This document shows positions 9,589 to 19,646 of a DNA stretch of 62,377 nucleotides, piece after piece (the first letter of the stretch is position 1; every line of letters starts with the position of its first letter). Source of the stretch: Acidihalobacter sp. Its GTDB lineage: Bacteria; Pseudomonadota; Gammaproteobacteria; DSM-5130; Acidihalobacteraceae. Location: assembly GCA_027013225.1 (NCBI GenBank), contig JALUXU010000030.1, forward strand, positions 1 to 62,377, in the 5' to 3' direction. A program made the translations under genes and the position numbers. Below the pieces are notes generated by a model. It did not search any database and was not told where the DNA came from. It saw nothing but the letters and a program-made list of their open reading frames with translations.

Positions 9589-9999
9589 TTAATCAATCGC
9601 TGTTTCCATGGACGAGCCGCTGCCTTCCAGCACCACGAAAGCGACGACATGGGTGCGTTCGTCGCTCAAGGATACATGCCAGGATAAAGCTCCAAGCCGC
9701 CGCGCGCGCTGCAAGGCACCGCCGGCCAAAAGCAATTCAGGGCGCCCCAAGAGATCGTTTTCTATCCACATGTCCTGCAGGCGGATGCCTTGGGCGATGC
9801 CCGTGCCCAGCGCCTTGGCTGCAGCTTCCTTGGCCGCGAATCGCTTGGCAAGAAAGCGGGCCGGATGATCGACGCGCCTGATCGCGGCCTGCTCCACAGG
9901 ATGAAGAATACGTTCGACGGCGCGTTGCCCATGGCGCGCCAACAATCGCTCGATGCGACTGATTTCGACGAGATCGACGCCGATCCCGCAAATCGTCAC
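9589..9999 (-). CDS. acpS: holo-[acyl-carrier-protein] synthase
   Basis: AcpS transfers 4'-phosphopantetheine from CoA to the acyl carrier protein. The 136-residue protein has the N-terminal GIGVDLVEISRIERL metal-binding motif and the RFLAKRFAAKEAAAKALG motif, both diagnostic. It starts with GTG overlapping the pdxJ stop (GTGA), an arrangement conserved in proteobacteria. It is a little longer than usual at the C-terminus (LEGSGSSMETAID). Confidence 0.94.
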   Translation of the reverse strand: MTICGIGVDLVEISRIERLLARHGQRAVERILHPVEQAAIRRVDHPARFLAKRFAAKEAAAKALGTGIAQGIRLQDMWIENDLLGRPELLLAGGALQRARRLGALSWHVSLSDERTHVVAFVVLEGSGSSMETAID

Positions 10000-10721
10000 G
10001 CGCTGCGCGCGGCCAGCATCCGCGCTTTCATTTCCCGCGTCGCCTGTTCCAAACCGACGAACAAGGCGCGCGCGACTATGGAATGACCGATATTGAGTTC
10101 GGCGATTTCAGGGATGGCCGCCACGGCGGCCACGTTCTCATAATCGAGGCCGTGCCCGGCATTGACCTGCAGACCGGCGGCATGGGCGGTAGCGGCCATC
10201 GATTCAAGGCGTTGCAGTTCTGCCTCGCGCGCCTTTTCATTCGCCGCATTGGCATAGGTGCCGGTATGCAATTCGATAACGGGCGCGCCGGTGGCAAGAA
10301 TGGCTTTGAGCAGTTTTGTGTCTGGCTCCACGAACAGCGAAACGCGCACTCCACAGTTGCTCAGTTCCTGACAGGCCCGGATCAGCCGTTCCCCCATGCC
10401 GATGACGTCCAATCCTCCTTCGGTAGTCAGTTCCTCGCGCTTTTCCGGCACGATGCAGCAATCGGCGGGCCGCACTTTCAGCGCGATGGCGATCATTTCT
10501 TCGGTTGCCGCCATTTCCATATTCAAACGGGTATTAAGATACTGATGGGCGGTGAGTATATCTTCGTCCTGGATATGGCGGCGATCCTCGCGCAAATGCA
10601 TGGTGATGCCATCCGCGCCGCCGCGCTCAACGGCGCGGATGGCCTCGGCAATACTCGGATACGGCGTGTGTCGCGCTTGCCTGAGAGTGGCCACATGATC
10701 GATATTGACGCCCAGTTTCAT
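9996..10721 (-). CDS. pdxJ: pyridoxine 5'-phosphate synthase
   Basis: PdxJ condenses 1-deoxyxylulose 5-phosphate with 3-amino-2-oxopropyl phosphate in vitamin B6 synthesis. The 241-residue TIM-barrel protein has LGVNIDHVATLRQARHT at the N-terminus, MHLREDRRHIQDEDI, ELHTGTYANA and VNAGHGLDYENV. A GAGGT ribosome site precedes ATG 10721. It is co-directional with recO and acpS. Confidence 0.96.
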   Translation of the reverse strand: MKLGVNIDHVATLRQARHTPYPSIAEAIRAVERGGADGITMHLREDRRHIQDEDILTAHQYLNTRLNMEMAATEEMIAIALKVRPADCCIVPEKREELTTEGGLDVIGMGERLIRACQELSNCGVRVSLFVEPDTKLLKAILATGAPVIELHTGTYANAANEKAREAELQRLESMAATAHAAGLQVNAGHGLDYENVAAVAAIPEIAELNIGHSIVARALFVGLEQATREMKARMLAARSA

Positions 10722-10737
10722 GGTTTTAATACCTCGA

Positions 10738-10875
10738 TTACTTGACTTTTGAAAGTTTACTCATGGCGGCATGCCAGCGCGTCAAAATCGGGCTCTTGTG
10801 CTCATTTACGCTCTGTAAACTGCGCTTTTCGCCCCATTTTTCCTTCTCCCGGCCCGCCTGAGCGAATTTCAACAT
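10738..10875 (-). CDS. candidate small basic protein between recO and pdxJ
   Basis: A 45-codon frame from ATG 10875 to TAA 10738 fills most of the recO-pdxJ gap and ends 16 bp before the pdxJ start. The product begins MLKFAQAGREKEKWGEK and ends MSKLSKVK; it is rich in Lys, Arg and Glu and has no membrane segment. I do not recognise it. Support is positional (same strand, operon-like spacing) and an AGG run directly before the ATG, which is a poor ribosome site. It could equally be an untranslated leader for pdxJ. Confidence 0.3.
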   Translation of the reverse strand: MLKFAQAGREKEKWGEKRSLQSVNEHKSPILTRWHAAMSKLSKVK

Positions 10876-10902
10876 CCTGCCAAAGGATCACAGGGGGCTA
10901 AT

Positions 10903-11664
10903 CTATTGTGGCGATGATGCTTCGGATCCATGATCTTCCACAGACGCCCTGTCTTTACGCTGCTGCATTCTCGCCAGCCCCCTTAGCAATTCACGGGTGC
11001 GCAGCGCACGCTGGCCAAGGTGGACGTCCAGCACCCTGCGCAGCAGGCGCTTGGCGGCCCGCCGCGTCGCGGAGTCGCTCCAGTCGCGCGCCGCGATAGC
11101 CAGACAGATATGTCCCAGCATGGCATTTTCCACCGTTTCCGGTATCTTTATCAGCCCCTGCCGGGGTTGATAAAGATACCAAAGGCCTGGATCAACGGCG
11201 GCGCCATCAAGGCATTCCTTGTCCAGCGTCAGGCCAAAGCCCAAGGCATCGAGCAGATCGAGCTCGAAATCGCGCAGTACCGGTTCGAGGGCCGCGGCCG
11301 CCTGCAGCCGCCTTAAGGCGTGATGGTAGATCGAGTAGACCGGCCCGCACTCATCGTGCCGCGCCAAGAGATTGAGTAGCAATTCATTGAGATACAAAGC
11401 CGCCGGCAAGATCGAAGCGGGAAGGCGCAACGGTTCGATTTCCTCGGCTCCAATAAGCGTATGCAACTCGCCACGCGGACTCCAGCGTAACTGCAAAAAG
11501 TGAAAGGCTTGCAGCACGCCGGCCTGGCCTTTACCCCGTCGGGCACCGCGCGCCACCAAACCCAGCCGTCCATGATTCGCCGTGATCACTTCGAGCAAAA
11601 GGCTGGTTTCGCGCCATGGGCGGGAATGCAGCACATAGGCTTCGTCCTCTTGTGCTTGGCTCAC
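10903..11664 (-). CDS. recO: DNA repair protein RecO
   Basis: RecO loads RecA on SSB-coated DNA in the RecFOR pathway. The 253-residue protein begins VSQAQEDEAYVLHSRPWRETSLLLE, giving the typical N-terminal OB fold (LVARGARRGKG), followed by the helical domain (LYLNELLLNLLARHD). I chose the GTG at 11664 because it forms a GTGA overlap with the era stop. The ~65 residues that could be added upstream are out-of-frame era sequence. The beta/gammaproteobacterial form lacks the zinc-finger cysteines. Confidence 0.9.
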   Translation of the reverse strand: MSQAQEDEAYVLHSRPWRETSLLLEVITANHGRLGLVARGARRGKGQAGVLQAFHFLQLRWSPRGELHTLIGAEEIEPLRLPASILPAALYLNELLLNLLARHDECGPVYSIYHHALRRLQAAAALEPVLRDFELDLLDALGFGLTLDKECLDGAAVDPGLWYLYQPRQGLIKIPETVENAMLGHICLAIAARDWSDSATRRAAKRLLRRVLDVHLGQRALRTRELLRGLARMQQRKDRASVEDHGSEASSPQ

Positions 11665-12590
11665 TTCGGTGCGTCCATCTCCAGCTTGTGTAAAAACCTC
11701 GGATCGTCCTGCCAGCCGGGGCGAACTTTCACCCATAGTTGCAAAAACGCCTTGCGGTCCACCAATGACTCTATGTTTCGCCGTGCTTGAATGCCGATCG
11801 CTTTCATGCGCGAACCGCCCTTGCCGATGAGAATCGCTTTTTGCCCCCCGCGCTCCACCCAAAGCGTCGCTTCAATGTCAACGAGATCCGCTCTTTCCTC
11901 GAAATGGTCGATGGTCACGGCCACGGCATAAGGCACTTCTTCACCCAATTGGCGCATGACGGGTTCGCGGATAAATTCCGCGCAGAGAAAGCGCAGGCTG
12001 CGATCGGTCAGTTGATCTTGCGGCCAGCATGCGCCATTTTCAGGCAAATGCGAAAGCGTGCGCTCCAACAAGCGATCAACGTTGGCGCCCTTGAGTGCGG
12101 AGATAGGGAAGATTTCAACAAAATCGTGTTTGGCGCCGATTTCCTGCAAAAAAGGAAACAAGTCCTCGCGCCGCGGCAAGCGGTCGATCTTGTTGATCAA
12201 CAACATGATGGGACGGCCTTCTTGCGCCAATGCAGAAAGGATGCGGTCTTCGGCCTCGCCCCATCGTCCTGCGGCTACCATGAACCACTCCAGATCCGCC
12301 TCGGCCATGGCGCTCATGGCGGCGCGATTGAGCGCCTGATTCAAAGCGCGCGCCTTGCGCATTTCATGGATACCGGGCGTATCCAGCAATGCCACCTGGC
12401 CCACCGGATGGTCGATGATGCCCAACAGCCGATGGCGGGTGGTTTGGGGTTTGGCAGCGGTGATCGCCAGCTTCTGCCCCAGAAGACGATTCAGAAGGGT
12501 GGATTTGCCCACATTGGGCCGCCCGATAATGGCTACGCTGCCACCGCGGCGGGAATCACTGATTTCATCTGTCAATGCCGTCTTCTCCAT
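11661..12590 (-). CDS. era: ribosome-maturation GTPase Era
   Basis: Era binds the 3' end of 16S rRNA and checks 30S assembly. The 309-residue protein has G1 GRPNVGKSTLLNRLLG, G2/G3 TTRHR...DTPGIHE, G4 INKIDRL, and a C-terminal KH domain with IGKGGSRMKAIG. The start ATG 12590 lies 26 bp inside the rnc 3' end; the longer frame upstream is rnc in another frame. The C-terminus KLEMDAPK stops at the recO GTG. Confidence 0.95.
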   Translation of the reverse strand: MEKTALTDEISDSRRGGSVAIIGRPNVGKSTLLNRLLGQKLAITAAKPQTTRHRLLGIIDHPVGQVALLDTPGIHEMRKARALNQALNRAAMSAMAEADLEWFMVAAGRWGEAEDRILSALAQEGRPIMLLINKIDRLPRREDLFPFLQEIGAKHDFVEIFPISALKGANVDRLLERTLSHLPENGACWPQDQLTDRSLRFLCAEFIREPVMRQLGEEVPYAVAVTIDHFEERADLVDIEATLWVERGGQKAILIGKGGSRMKAIGIQARRNIESLVDRKAFLQLWVKVRPGWQDDPRFLHKLEMDAPK

Positions 12591-13248
12591 CCAGACGTTG
12601 CAACGCCATCTCAGCAGCCGCCTGTTCGGCCTTGCGCCGACTACTCCCTGCCGCCTCGACTTCGATTCCAAGCGCCGCCACCTTGCAGCGAACACGGAAT
12701 GTCTGCCGGTGTGCCTGACCGCTGGTTCCCAGCAAGTGGTATTCCGGCAGGTCGAGATTGCGGCTTTGCAGGAACTCCTGCAGCCGCGTCTTGGGATCCT
12801 TCAGTGACTCCGCGCTGGGCAGATTCTCAAGACGCGCGCCATAGAGCGAAAGAATGAATTCGCGGGTGGCTTCCATGCCAAGAATAAGATAATGCGCGCC
12901 GATCAGCGCCTCCACGGTATCTGAAAGAATGGAATCACGACGATAACCGCCGCTTTTCAGTTCTCCTGATCCCAGGCGCAAATAATCGCCGAGCCGGTTT
13001 TCGCGGGCGATGGACGCCAAAGTTTCACGCCTGACCAGAGTGGCGCGAAAGCGGCTGAGTTCGCCTTCCTTGGCTTCTGGAAAACGATGATATAGCCACT
13101 CGCCAATCACCAGCCCCAACAGAGCATCACCCAGAAATTCCAGCCGCTCGTAGTTTTTTCCCGAGGCGCTGCGGTGAGTCAACGCCAGCTCAAAGAGCGG
13201 CGAATTCTTCAGCGCGGCAGGCAAGCGATCGGGAAACTTGGAACTCAC
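12565..13248 (-). CDS. rnc: ribonuclease III
   Basis: RNase III cleaves double-stranded RNA, including rRNA precursors. In 227 residues it has the catalytic signature YERLEFLGDALLGLVI at ~35-50, DTVEALIGAHYL at ~115, and a C-terminal dsRNA-binding domain (~155-222; KTRLQEFLQSR, SSRRKAEQAAAEMAL). It starts with GTG overlapping the DUF4845 stop by 4 bp. The order DUF4845-rnc-era is conserved. Confidence 0.96.
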   Translation of the reverse strand: MSSKFPDRLPAALKNSPLFELALTHRSASGKNYERLEFLGDALLGLVIGEWLYHRFPEAKEGELSRFRATLVRRETLASIARENRLGDYLRLGSGELKSGGYRRDSILSDTVEALIGAHYLILGMEATREFILSLYGARLENLPSAESLKDPKTRLQEFLQSRNLDLPEYHLLGTSGQAHRQTFRVRCKVAALGIEVEAAGSSRRKAEQAAAEMALQRLDGEDGIDR

Positions 13249-13646
13249 GGATAAGTCTGAGCAGAATTGTTCTTCGCAGGATAATGCACCGCGTAGGAGA
13301 AATAAAACAATCCATCGATGTTGGCGATGAGGTGCTGTTTGACCTGATACTTTACGCTCAAGGTCGTCTCATTACCCACCGTATTCATCTTCAGATCCTT
13401 ACAACTGACGGCGTTGATATTGTTGATCGTAAAGCGGTTGGTCAGATTATCGCAGATCTGCTGAAATCCCATGTGGCCGACATTGGGCGAATGGGCCAAT
13501 TCATTCATTACGGAACGCACATTGTAATACTGCAAATACACCGGCACGAGACGCACTGCCAAGGTGGCGACAATCCCCAGAAATGCCAGCACGAGCAAGG
13601 TGGAAATCAGCGAAAGTCCGCGCTGTTTTTTAGGTGATTTCATCAT
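13245..13646 (-). CDS. DUF4845 membrane-anchored protein
   Basis: A 133-residue protein with a basic start (MMKSPKKQRG), one membrane segment (LSLISTLLVLAFLGIVATLAV, residues ~10-32), and a pilin-like extracytoplasmic domain. It is the DUF4845 protein usually encoded between lepB and rnc. I prefer ATG 13646 because GAGGAT lies 4-5 bp upstream; an ATG at 13658 would add four residues. The GLSLISTLLVLAFLG segment resembles the hydrophobic helix of type IV pilin-like proteins. Function is unknown. Confidence 0.85.
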   Translation of the reverse strand: MMKSPKKQRGLSLISTLLVLAFLGIVATLAVRLVPVYLQYYNVRSVMNELAHSPNVGHMGFQQICDNLTNRFTINNINAVSCKDLKMNTVGNETTLSVKYQVKQHLIANIDGLFYFSYAVHYPAKNNSAQTYP

Positions 13647-13724
13647 CGATATCCTCATCGTTTTAATTCGAATGGTTCACCTTCTCAGTGTTCGCCTTCT
13701 CAGTGATGAATAGGGCTTTGCATC

Positions 13725-14615
13725 TCACTGCGGAATCGGTTTACCGATGCGCCCGAAGTTGATACGTCCATCATACCAATGCATCCAGATTACGAACGCC
13801 TGTCCGACCAGATTCCGCGCGGGCACAAATCCCCAATAGCGGCTGTCGAAACTGTCGTCGCGATTGTCGCCCATCATGAAATAGTGGTGGGGCGGCACGG
13901 TGACGCAGCCGTCTGGCACCGGCACGCCGGGCATGATCAAAATCTTGTGCTTGACCACCGTGCCGTCGCGACGAGGCAAGTATTCCGTCCATATCTGCGC
14001 GCCCTGCATCAAGTGATTCGGGCCTTCGCCCTTGTAGACGCCATCATAGACCTTTTTCACCAGCTTGCCGTCTATGTAAAGATCGTTGCCCTTGTAGCAG
14101 ATGTGGTCGCCGGGCAGACCGATTACGCGTTTGATGTAGTCTTCACCCGCCGAAGCCTTGACCTGTTGCATGCCCCCCAATAGCACGCAGGCTACGTCGT
14201 TTTCGCAGTATTTCACTGCTTCGCGTTCGGGGAACTTGAACACCACCACATCGCCGCGGCGAGGATGGCCCAGCGGAGCGATCAGCGTGCGCACGATGGG
14301 TAGGCGCAGACCGAAAGCGAATTTATTGACGAGGATAAAGTCTCCAACCAGCAGAGTGGGCATCAATGATCCCGAGGGGATGCGAAACGGCTCGGCCACG
14401 AAAGACCTGAGCAGCAACACGATCAGCAGGACGGGAAAAAAGGAGCGTGAATACTCGACGTACCAGGGTTCGCGATAGGCAGGCTGCCCGCCCTCTCCAT
14501 CGGCCTGAGCGACACGGGCCTTGCGGCGAGGTTTCAGCCACAGCGCGTCGATCAACCAGATCAGGCCGGTCACGAACACCGCAATGATCAGAGATAATTC
14601 CAGATCGAAACTCAT
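13725..14615 (-). CDS. lepB: signal peptidase I
   Basis: LepB removes signal peptides from exported proteins at the inner membrane. The 296-residue protein has two N-terminal membrane segments (residues ~5-22 and ~58-75), the catalytic serine in IPSGSLMPTLLVGD, the catalytic lysine in DYIKRVIGLPGD, and MGDNRDDSFDSRYWGFV. It is 37 bp downstream of lepA, the usual order. Confidence 0.96.
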   Translation of the reverse strand: MSFDLELSLIIAVFVTGLIWLIDALWLKPRRKARVAQADGEGGQPAYREPWYVEYSRSFFPVLLIVLLLRSFVAEPFRIPSGSLMPTLLVGDFILVNKFAFGLRLPIVRTLIAPLGHPRRGDVVVFKFPEREAVKYCENDVACVLLGGMQQVKASAGEDYIKRVIGLPGDHICYKGNDLYIDGKLVKKVYDGVYKGEGPNHLMQGAQIWTEYLPRRDGTVVKHKILIMPGVPVPDGCVTVPPHHYFMMGDNRDDSFDSRYWGFVPARNLVGQAFVIWMHWYDGRINFGRIGKPIPQ

Positions 14616-14652
14616 GGCAGGGTTCCTTGTTTTTTGAGTTATGAGTTGCTGC

Positions 14653-16455
14653 TTAATCTTCTACGCGCAGGACAGCAAGAAACGCCTCCTGCGGGATTTC
14701 CACTTTGCCGACCTGTTTCATACGTTTCTTGCCGGCTTTTTGCTTCTCTAGCAACTTGCGCTTGCGTGACACGTCGCCGCCATAACACTTCGCCAGGACG
14801 TTCTTGCGCAGAGCCTTGACGGTAGTGCGGGCGATGATGTGTGAGCCGATAGCCGCCTGAATCGCAACCTCAAACATCTGCCGCGGAATCAGCTCTTTCA
14901 TGCGTTCGATCAGCTCCCGCCCGCGGCTCTGGGCGACATCACGGTGCACGATCAGAGCGAGCGCATCGACCCGTTCGCCGTTGATCAGCACGTCCACCCG
15001 CACCAACGGCGCGGCTTGGAAGCGCTCGAGCTGATAATCGAATGAGGCGTAGCCGCGACTGACCGACTTCAGCCGGTCGAAGAAATCGAGCACAACCTCA
15101 TTGAGCGGTAGTTCATAACTCAATGAAACTTGCTTGCCGAGATACAGCATCTTGGTCTGCACCCCGCGTTTTTCCACGCACAGAGTGATCACCGCGCCCA
15201 CGTATTCCTGCGGCACCAAGATATTGGCGGTAATGACCGGCTCGCGAATTTCAACGATTTCGTTGACCGAGGGCAGATCGCTGGGATTGTGGATCTGGAT
15301 CACTTCGCCACGGGTGGTCTCCACCTCATAGACCACTGTGGGCGCGGTGGTAATGAGATCGAGACCGTATTCGCGCTCCAGGCGTTCCTGGACGATCTCC
15401 ATGTGCAACATGCCGAGGAAACCGCAGCGAAAACCGAATCCAAGCGCCTGTGAGGTTTCTGGCTCGTAGGCCAGTGCGGCATCATTGAGTTTGAGCTTAT
15501 CCAGCGCGTCTCGCAGATTGGAATAATCATCCGAGTCTACAGGGAAAATTCCGGCAAACACGCGAGGCTGGACTTCCTGGAAGCCGGGCAGCGGGTTTGC
15601 GGCCGGACGGTCGGCACCGGTGATGGTATCGCCTACGCGCGCGCCATCAATTTCCTTGATGCCGGCGATCACATAGCCCACCTCACCGGCTTCTAGCGTG
15701 TCGGTTTCGACCGGCTTGGGGGTAAAAATCCCCAGTTTGTCTATCTGTTGCAGCTTGCCGCTGGACATCATCTTGATTTTCTGGCGCGTCTGCATGCGTC
15801 CTGATACCACCCGCACCAGCGCCACCACGCCGACATAATTGTCGAACCAGGAGTCGATGATCAATGCCTGCAAGGGCCCTTCGCGGTCTCCTTGGGGCGG
15901 CGGTATGCGGGCCACCAGCGTCTCGAGCAATTCGGGCACGCCTTCCCCCGTCTTGGCGCTGATTTGCAGGGCATCGTGGGCCTCGATGCCTATAATCTCC
16001 TCGATTTCCTCGGCCACGCGTTCGGGCTCGGCGGCCGGCAAATCGATCTTGTTGAGCACTGGCACCACTTCCAGCCCCTGATCAATGGCGGTATAGCAAT
16101 TGGCCACGCTTTGCGCTTCCACTCCCTGCGAGGCATCGACCACCAACAACGCGCCTTCACAGGCAGCAAGGGAACGGGAAACTTCATAAGAAAAATCGAC
16201 ATGCCCCGGCGTGTCGATAATATTGAGTTGATAGACTTCGCCGTCGGCAGCGCGGTAATCCAGAGACACGCTTTGCGCCTTGATCGTAATGCCGCGTTCA
16301 CGCTCTATATCCATGGAATCAAGCACTTGAGCTGACATTTCCCGCTCGCTCAAACCACCGCAAAGCTGAATCAGGCGGTCGGCCAACGTCGATTTGCCGT
16401 GATCGATGTGCGCGATGATGGAAAAATTGCGTATATTCTTGAGAGGTTTTGCCAT
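14653..16455 (-). CDS. lepA: elongation factor 4 (back-translocating GTPase)
   Basis: EF4 acts on the ribosome and can reverse translocation. The 600-residue protein starts [23 protein letters not shown] and has [21 protein letters not shown], and the LepA-specific C-terminal domain ([22 protein letters not shown]). Start ATG 16455 gives the standard family length. The reading frame extends upstream to 16533 without family similarity. Confidence 0.97.
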   Translation of the reverse strand: MAKPLKNIRNFSIIAHIDHGKSTLADRLIQLCGGLSEREMSAQVLDSMDIERERGITIKAQSVSLDYRAADGEVYQLNIIDTPGHVDFSYEVSRSLAACEGALLVVDASQGVEAQSVANCYTAIDQGLEVVPVLNKIDLPAAEPERVAEEIEEIIGIEAHDALQISAKTGEGVPELLETLVARIPPPQGDREGPLQALIIDSWFDNYVGVVALVRVVSGRMQTRQKIKMMSSGKLQQIDKLGIFTPKPVETDTLEAGEVGYVIAGIKEIDGARVGDTITGADRPAANPLPGFQEVQPRVFAGIFPVDSDDYSNLRDALDKLKLNDAALAYEPETSQALGFGFRCGFLGMLHMEIVQERLEREYGLDLITTAPTVVYEVETTRGEVIQIHNPSDLPSVNEIVEIREPVITANILVPQEYVGAVITLCVEKRGVQTKMLYLGKQVSLSYELPLNEVVLDFFDRLKSVSRGYASFDYQLERFQAAPLVRVDVLINGERVDALALIVHRDVAQSRGRELIERMKELIPRQMFEVAIQAAIGSHIIARTTVKALRKNVLAKCYGGDVSRKRKLLEKQKAGKKRMKQVGKVEIPQEAFLAVLRVED

Positions 16456-16590
16456 TCGACAGGTTTGGTTTGCGTCAACGCCAAGGAGCCGATTATGACG
16501 ATAGACGCGGAAAAAGGCCATTGCCTCTGGCACAGTAGTCTATCTCTTGCCGGTAAAAACCAATGAAGGCGCCTTTTGTATCAGCCTCGG
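16456..16590. other. lepA-fliK intergenic spacer
   Basis: This 135-bp spacer separates the core lepA operon from the flagellar cluster. Both neighbours are on the minus strand, so it must hold the fliK 3' end signal and the lepA promoter. A GAAGGCGCCTTT self-complementary block near 16564 could form part of a terminator. I see no clear -35/-10 pair. Confidence 0.4.
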
Positions 16591-17700
16591 TCACACATAG
16601 GCATCTATGGCGATCGTATCGCGTCCATACCAATGGTGCGCAGTGCTCAGGCCAATGTCCGATTCCCCTTCGACCGCAGAAACCGACATCCACGCCGTAT
16701 AGGGAGATGAACCCGTTTGCTGGGAGTGCTGATACCCCTGCTGTTGACTTTGCCCCCCCATTCCCTGCCAACCACCCATTTGCTGCTGGATATTCACGCT
16801 GACTTGTTGTTGCCCGCCTTGCGCCAGCATTTCGCGCAATCTAGGCAATGAAGCCTCGAGAGATTCGCTAACCGCCGCATGGTGTACCTGAAATAGAACC
16901 TGAGTATGGTGACCTTCGACTTTCACCTGCACCTGCATCGGTCCCAGTTCGGGCGGATTCAATTGGATCCGCGCCTGATGTACGCCCTGAGTCTGACTCA
17001 TAATGGACACGCGCTCATGCAACGCGTGCGAAAAACCTGCCTGTTTCATGCTCATGGAGGCTTGCGCCGACGACATCCGGTTCTCGGCATGGGCAGCATT
17101 TGTGCCGGTCGCTCCGGCTCCCGCAAAAGCCACAAACGGTACCTGCGGCTGAGTCGTCAAGTTATCGATCGCTGTGGCAATCGAGTTTGCGCCGGGCGGG
17201 CGGCTATTGGCCGCAAGCTGCGCTCCAAATGCCAACGCATCGATACCCTTGGCCTCAGGTGCCGAGCGCGTTTCGAAACCCTCTCTGGCGTTCGGGACGG
17301 AAGCTGAGAGCGCTTGGCGTAACGCTGCATCGATTGGGTTGTTTCCCTTTGAAAGCCCTTGCAGGGAGGATTTGAGTAATTTGACATCCACAGGATGAGG
17401 TATCGGCAGCGTGAGCGGCAAACCGGCGCCCATGGAAGGCAAATCCTTGCCGCCTTCACTGCTTCCGTTCCGTTTACGGAGTTTTTCAGAATGCGCCGGA
17501 TGAGAGTCTGTAGATGATGTTTTTTTCTCGGTCTCTGGCCGAGGACGGTTCCGATGCGAACCGCTCTCATGGTGTGCGGCCTGGATCGCCTTGGAAAAAT
17601 TCCTGGAGGATGGCTTCGAGGAGTCAGGACGAGGTGATGCCGCCTTGCTTTCGGACATATTTTTGGTTGTGAGCGGCACGGATGGAAGGGGAGCGGACAT
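16591..17700 (-). CDS. fliK: flagellar hook-length control protein
   Basis: FliK is the secreted ruler that sets hook length and switches export specificity. The 369-residue protein has a long polar, Ser/Gln/His-rich N-terminal region and the conserved C-terminal Flg_hook domain (~residues 230-320: HEARIQLNPPELGPMQV-type motif, here VHQARIQLNPPELGPMQVQV). The tail is Gln/Gly-rich. It follows fliJ after a 66-bp gap that holds a sigma54-type promoter, so it is probably a separate transcript. Confidence 0.9.
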   Translation of the reverse strand: MSAPLPSVPLTTKNMSESKAASPRPDSSKPSSRNFSKAIQAAHHESGSHRNRPRPETEKKTSSTDSHPAHSEKLRKRNGSSEGGKDLPSMGAGLPLTLPIPHPVDVKLLKSSLQGLSKGNNPIDAALRQALSASVPNAREGFETRSAPEAKGIDALAFGAQLAANSRPPGANSIATAIDNLTTQPQVPFVAFAGAGATGTNAAHAENRMSSAQASMSMKQAGFSHALHERVSIMSQTQGVHQARIQLNPPELGPMQVQVKVEGHHTQVLFQVHHAAVSESLEASLPRLREMLAQGGQQQVSVNIQQQMGGWQGMGGQSQQQGYQHSQQTGSSPYTAWMSVSAVEGESDIGLSTAHHWYGRDTIAIDAYV

Positions 17701-17739
17701 CTTCGAAACGATTCATGCAATGATCTGGGAATAACAGTG

Positions 17740-17755
17740 TGCAGAATCCGGGCCA
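17740..17755 (-). promoter_or_regulatory. sigma54-type promoter before fliK
   Basis: On the minus strand this reads TGGCCCGGATTCTGCA. The invariant GG (-24) and GC (-12) are present with standard spacing; one mismatch is in the -12 TTGC. It lies 40 bp upstream of the fliK ATG in the fliJ-fliK gap. The FleQ/FleR activators encoded nearby would be its partners. Confidence 0.65.
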
Positions 17756-17766
17756 GAAATAATCTT

Positions 17767-18198
17767 TTAGGCTTTACGTGTCCAGCGAATTAGACAAGAT
17801 TCCTCCATTTCCTTTTGTTCGCGCCGCTCCTCGTCCTTGCGTTCACTTAGCTGATATTTTTCAACCAGTCTGTTGACGACCATCTTGCGTGCATACCTCC
17901 CCTGCCATGCGGAACGCGCCTGCTTCGCCCCCTCCTCGGCTTCGGCCACGATGAGGCGTTGCGCTTCTATGGCACGCGTAAGTTCCTGCATGAACTGGCG
18001 GTAGCTTTGCAACTGGCCAAGGTTGGCGACGCCTTTTTGCAGCTGGGCGGCATATTCCTGTTCCCAGGCCAATAACTCATCCAGCTTGCGGCGAGCGTAT
18101 TGCAGCTGCTCGAGGCGACGGCCTAGATTCTGCGCCGCTGTATTCTCTTCCCGCTGGGCCTGATCACTGGCCGGCTGTAAACGGCGACTTCGCTTCAT
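17767..18198 (-). CDS. fliJ: flagellar export chaperone FliJ
   Basis: FliJ is the small coiled-coil protein that couples the FliI ATPase to the export gate. The 143-residue product is almost entirely helical with heptad-like charged runs ([25 protein letters not shown]), as expected. Its ATG overlaps the fliI stop (ATGA). Sequence conservation in FliJ is low, so the call leans on position between fliI and fliK. Confidence 0.85.
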   Translation of the reverse strand: MKRSRRLQPASDQAQREENTAAQNLGRRLEQLQYARRKLDELLAWEQEYAAQLQKGVANLGQLQSYRQFMQELTRAIEAQRLIVAEAEEGAKQARSAWQGRYARKMVVNRLVEKYQLSERKDEERREQKEMEESCLIRWTRKA

Positions 18199-19646
18199 TG
18201 TTGTTCCTTATACGCCAAATAGTCTGCCAGGCCACGCACATTGTCGGTGGAAGGTGCCTGGGGCGGCTCAGCCTCAATCCTTCTGGAGAGCGGCTCGATC
18301 AGTTCATGGAGTTCGGTCTCGCTTTGCGAAAAACTCACTGAATCATGCAAGTCCTGATGCAAATAGGCTTCGAGTTTGGGATACATGCGGATGGCTTCAT
18401 CCACCAATGGATCGCTCCCTACCTGATAAGCGCCCACAGTAATCAGGTCGCGGTGTTGTGAATAGGCCGAGTAGAGCTGTTTGAAACGGCGCGCGGCGGC
18501 CAGATGTTCCTTGTCGATCACTTCAGGCATCACGCGTGATATGGAGGCTTCTATGTCTATGGCTGGATAGCGTCCTCGTTCGGCGATTTGGCGGGACAGC
18601 ACCACGTGCCCATCAAGAATCGCGCGCGCCGCGTCAGCGATCGGATCGTTCTGATCGTCGCCTTCGGCCAGCACTGTATAGAATGCCGTGATCGAACCGC
18701 CGCCGGAAACACCGTTTCCAGCACGCTCGACCAATTGTGGCAAGCGCGCGAACACCGAGGGCGTATAGCCTTTGGTGGCCGGCGGCTCGCCGATGGCAAG
18801 CGAGATCTCGCGCTGCGCCTGGGCAAAACGGGTCAGTGAATCGAGCAGCAGCAAAACCTTGCGGCCCTGGGAACGAAAATATTCAGCGATCGCGGTAGCG
18901 TACCAGGCCCCATGCAAACGCAGCAGCGGCGGCGCGTCGGCGGGCGCCGCGACCACTACCGCGCGCCGCAAGCCTTCGTCTCCCAGCGTACTCTGCACAA
19001 ATTCGCTCACCTCACGGCCGCGCTCGCCTATCAAACCGACCACAGTGACATCCGCATCCGTATAGCGGGTCATCATACCCAGCAACACGCTTTTTCCCAC
19101 CCCGCTGCCAGCGAACAGTCCCATGCGCTGACCCCGCCCGACCGTCAACAATCCATTGACTGCGCGAATGCCAACGTCCAGGGGCTCTCTGATTGGCGCA
19201 CGCGCCAAGGGATTGATTGGCGTCCCCATCAGATCGACGCTGTGCGCCAGTGGCGGCAAGGGCTCGCCATCCAGCGGCCTGCCCGCTCCGTCCAGAACGC
19301 GGCCAAGCAGGGCATCGCCTACTGCTATCCTCTGCGTGGCGGTCATCGGCCTGACGCTCGCATTGGGGGTCAAACCGCGAATGTCGCCCACAGGCATCAA
19401 AAACGTTTTGTCCTCTGAGAACCCCACCACTTCAGCCTCGATAGACGCTGGCTCATTTCCTATTTCGCAGCGGCCTCCAATGGGCATCTCCACCCCAACG
19501 GCTTCCAGAGTCAGCCCGATCATGCGGGTCAAACGGCCTTCCACCACCCATGGCTGCGCTGCCAACACCCGTTCTCTGGCCTCGCCGAGGGAACGGGCCC
19601 AACGACCGCGGTGCTGGGCGAGAAAAGCCTGCGCTGAGGAAGTCAT
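18195..19646 (-). CDS. fliI: flagellum-specific export ATPase
   Basis: FliI is the ATPase of the flagellar type III export apparatus. The 483-residue protein has Walker [16 protein letters not shown], Walker [20 protein letters not shown], and the T3SS-ATPase signature [20 protein letters not shown]. Length is slightly above the usual ~440-460, with the extra residues at the C-terminus ([15 protein letters not shown]). It overlaps fliH and fliJ by 4 bp each. Confidence 0.96.
   Translation of the reverse strand: MTSSAQAFLAQHRGRWARSLGEARERVLAAQPWVVEGRLTRMIGLTLEAVGVEMPIGGRCEIGNEPASIEAEVVGFSEDKTFLMPVGDIRGLTPNASVRPMTATQRIAVGDALLGRVLDGAGRPLDGEPLPPLAHSVDLMGTPINPLARAPIREPLDVGIRAVNGLLTVGRGQRMGLFAGSGVGKSVLLGMMTRYTDADVTVVGLIGERGREVSEFVQSTLGDEGLRRAVVVAAPADAPPLLRLHGAWYATAIAEYFRSQGRKVLLLLDSLTRFAQAQREISLAIGEPPATKGYTPSVFARLPQLVERAGNGVSGGGSITAFYTVLAEGDDQNDPIADAARAILDGHVVLSRQIAERGRYPAIDIEASISRVMPEVIDKEHLAAARRFKQLYSAYSQHRDLITVGAYQVGSDPLVDEAIRMYPKLEAYLHQDLHDSVSFSQSETELHELIEPLSRRIEAEPPQAPSTDNVRGLADYLAYKEQQ

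Noticed and set aside
8094-9881. 595-codon plus-strand open frame
   Set aside because: It runs antisense across comEC, cysM and acpS, all of which have clear motifs on the minus strand; the product shows no family character and is typical of GC-rich shadow frames.
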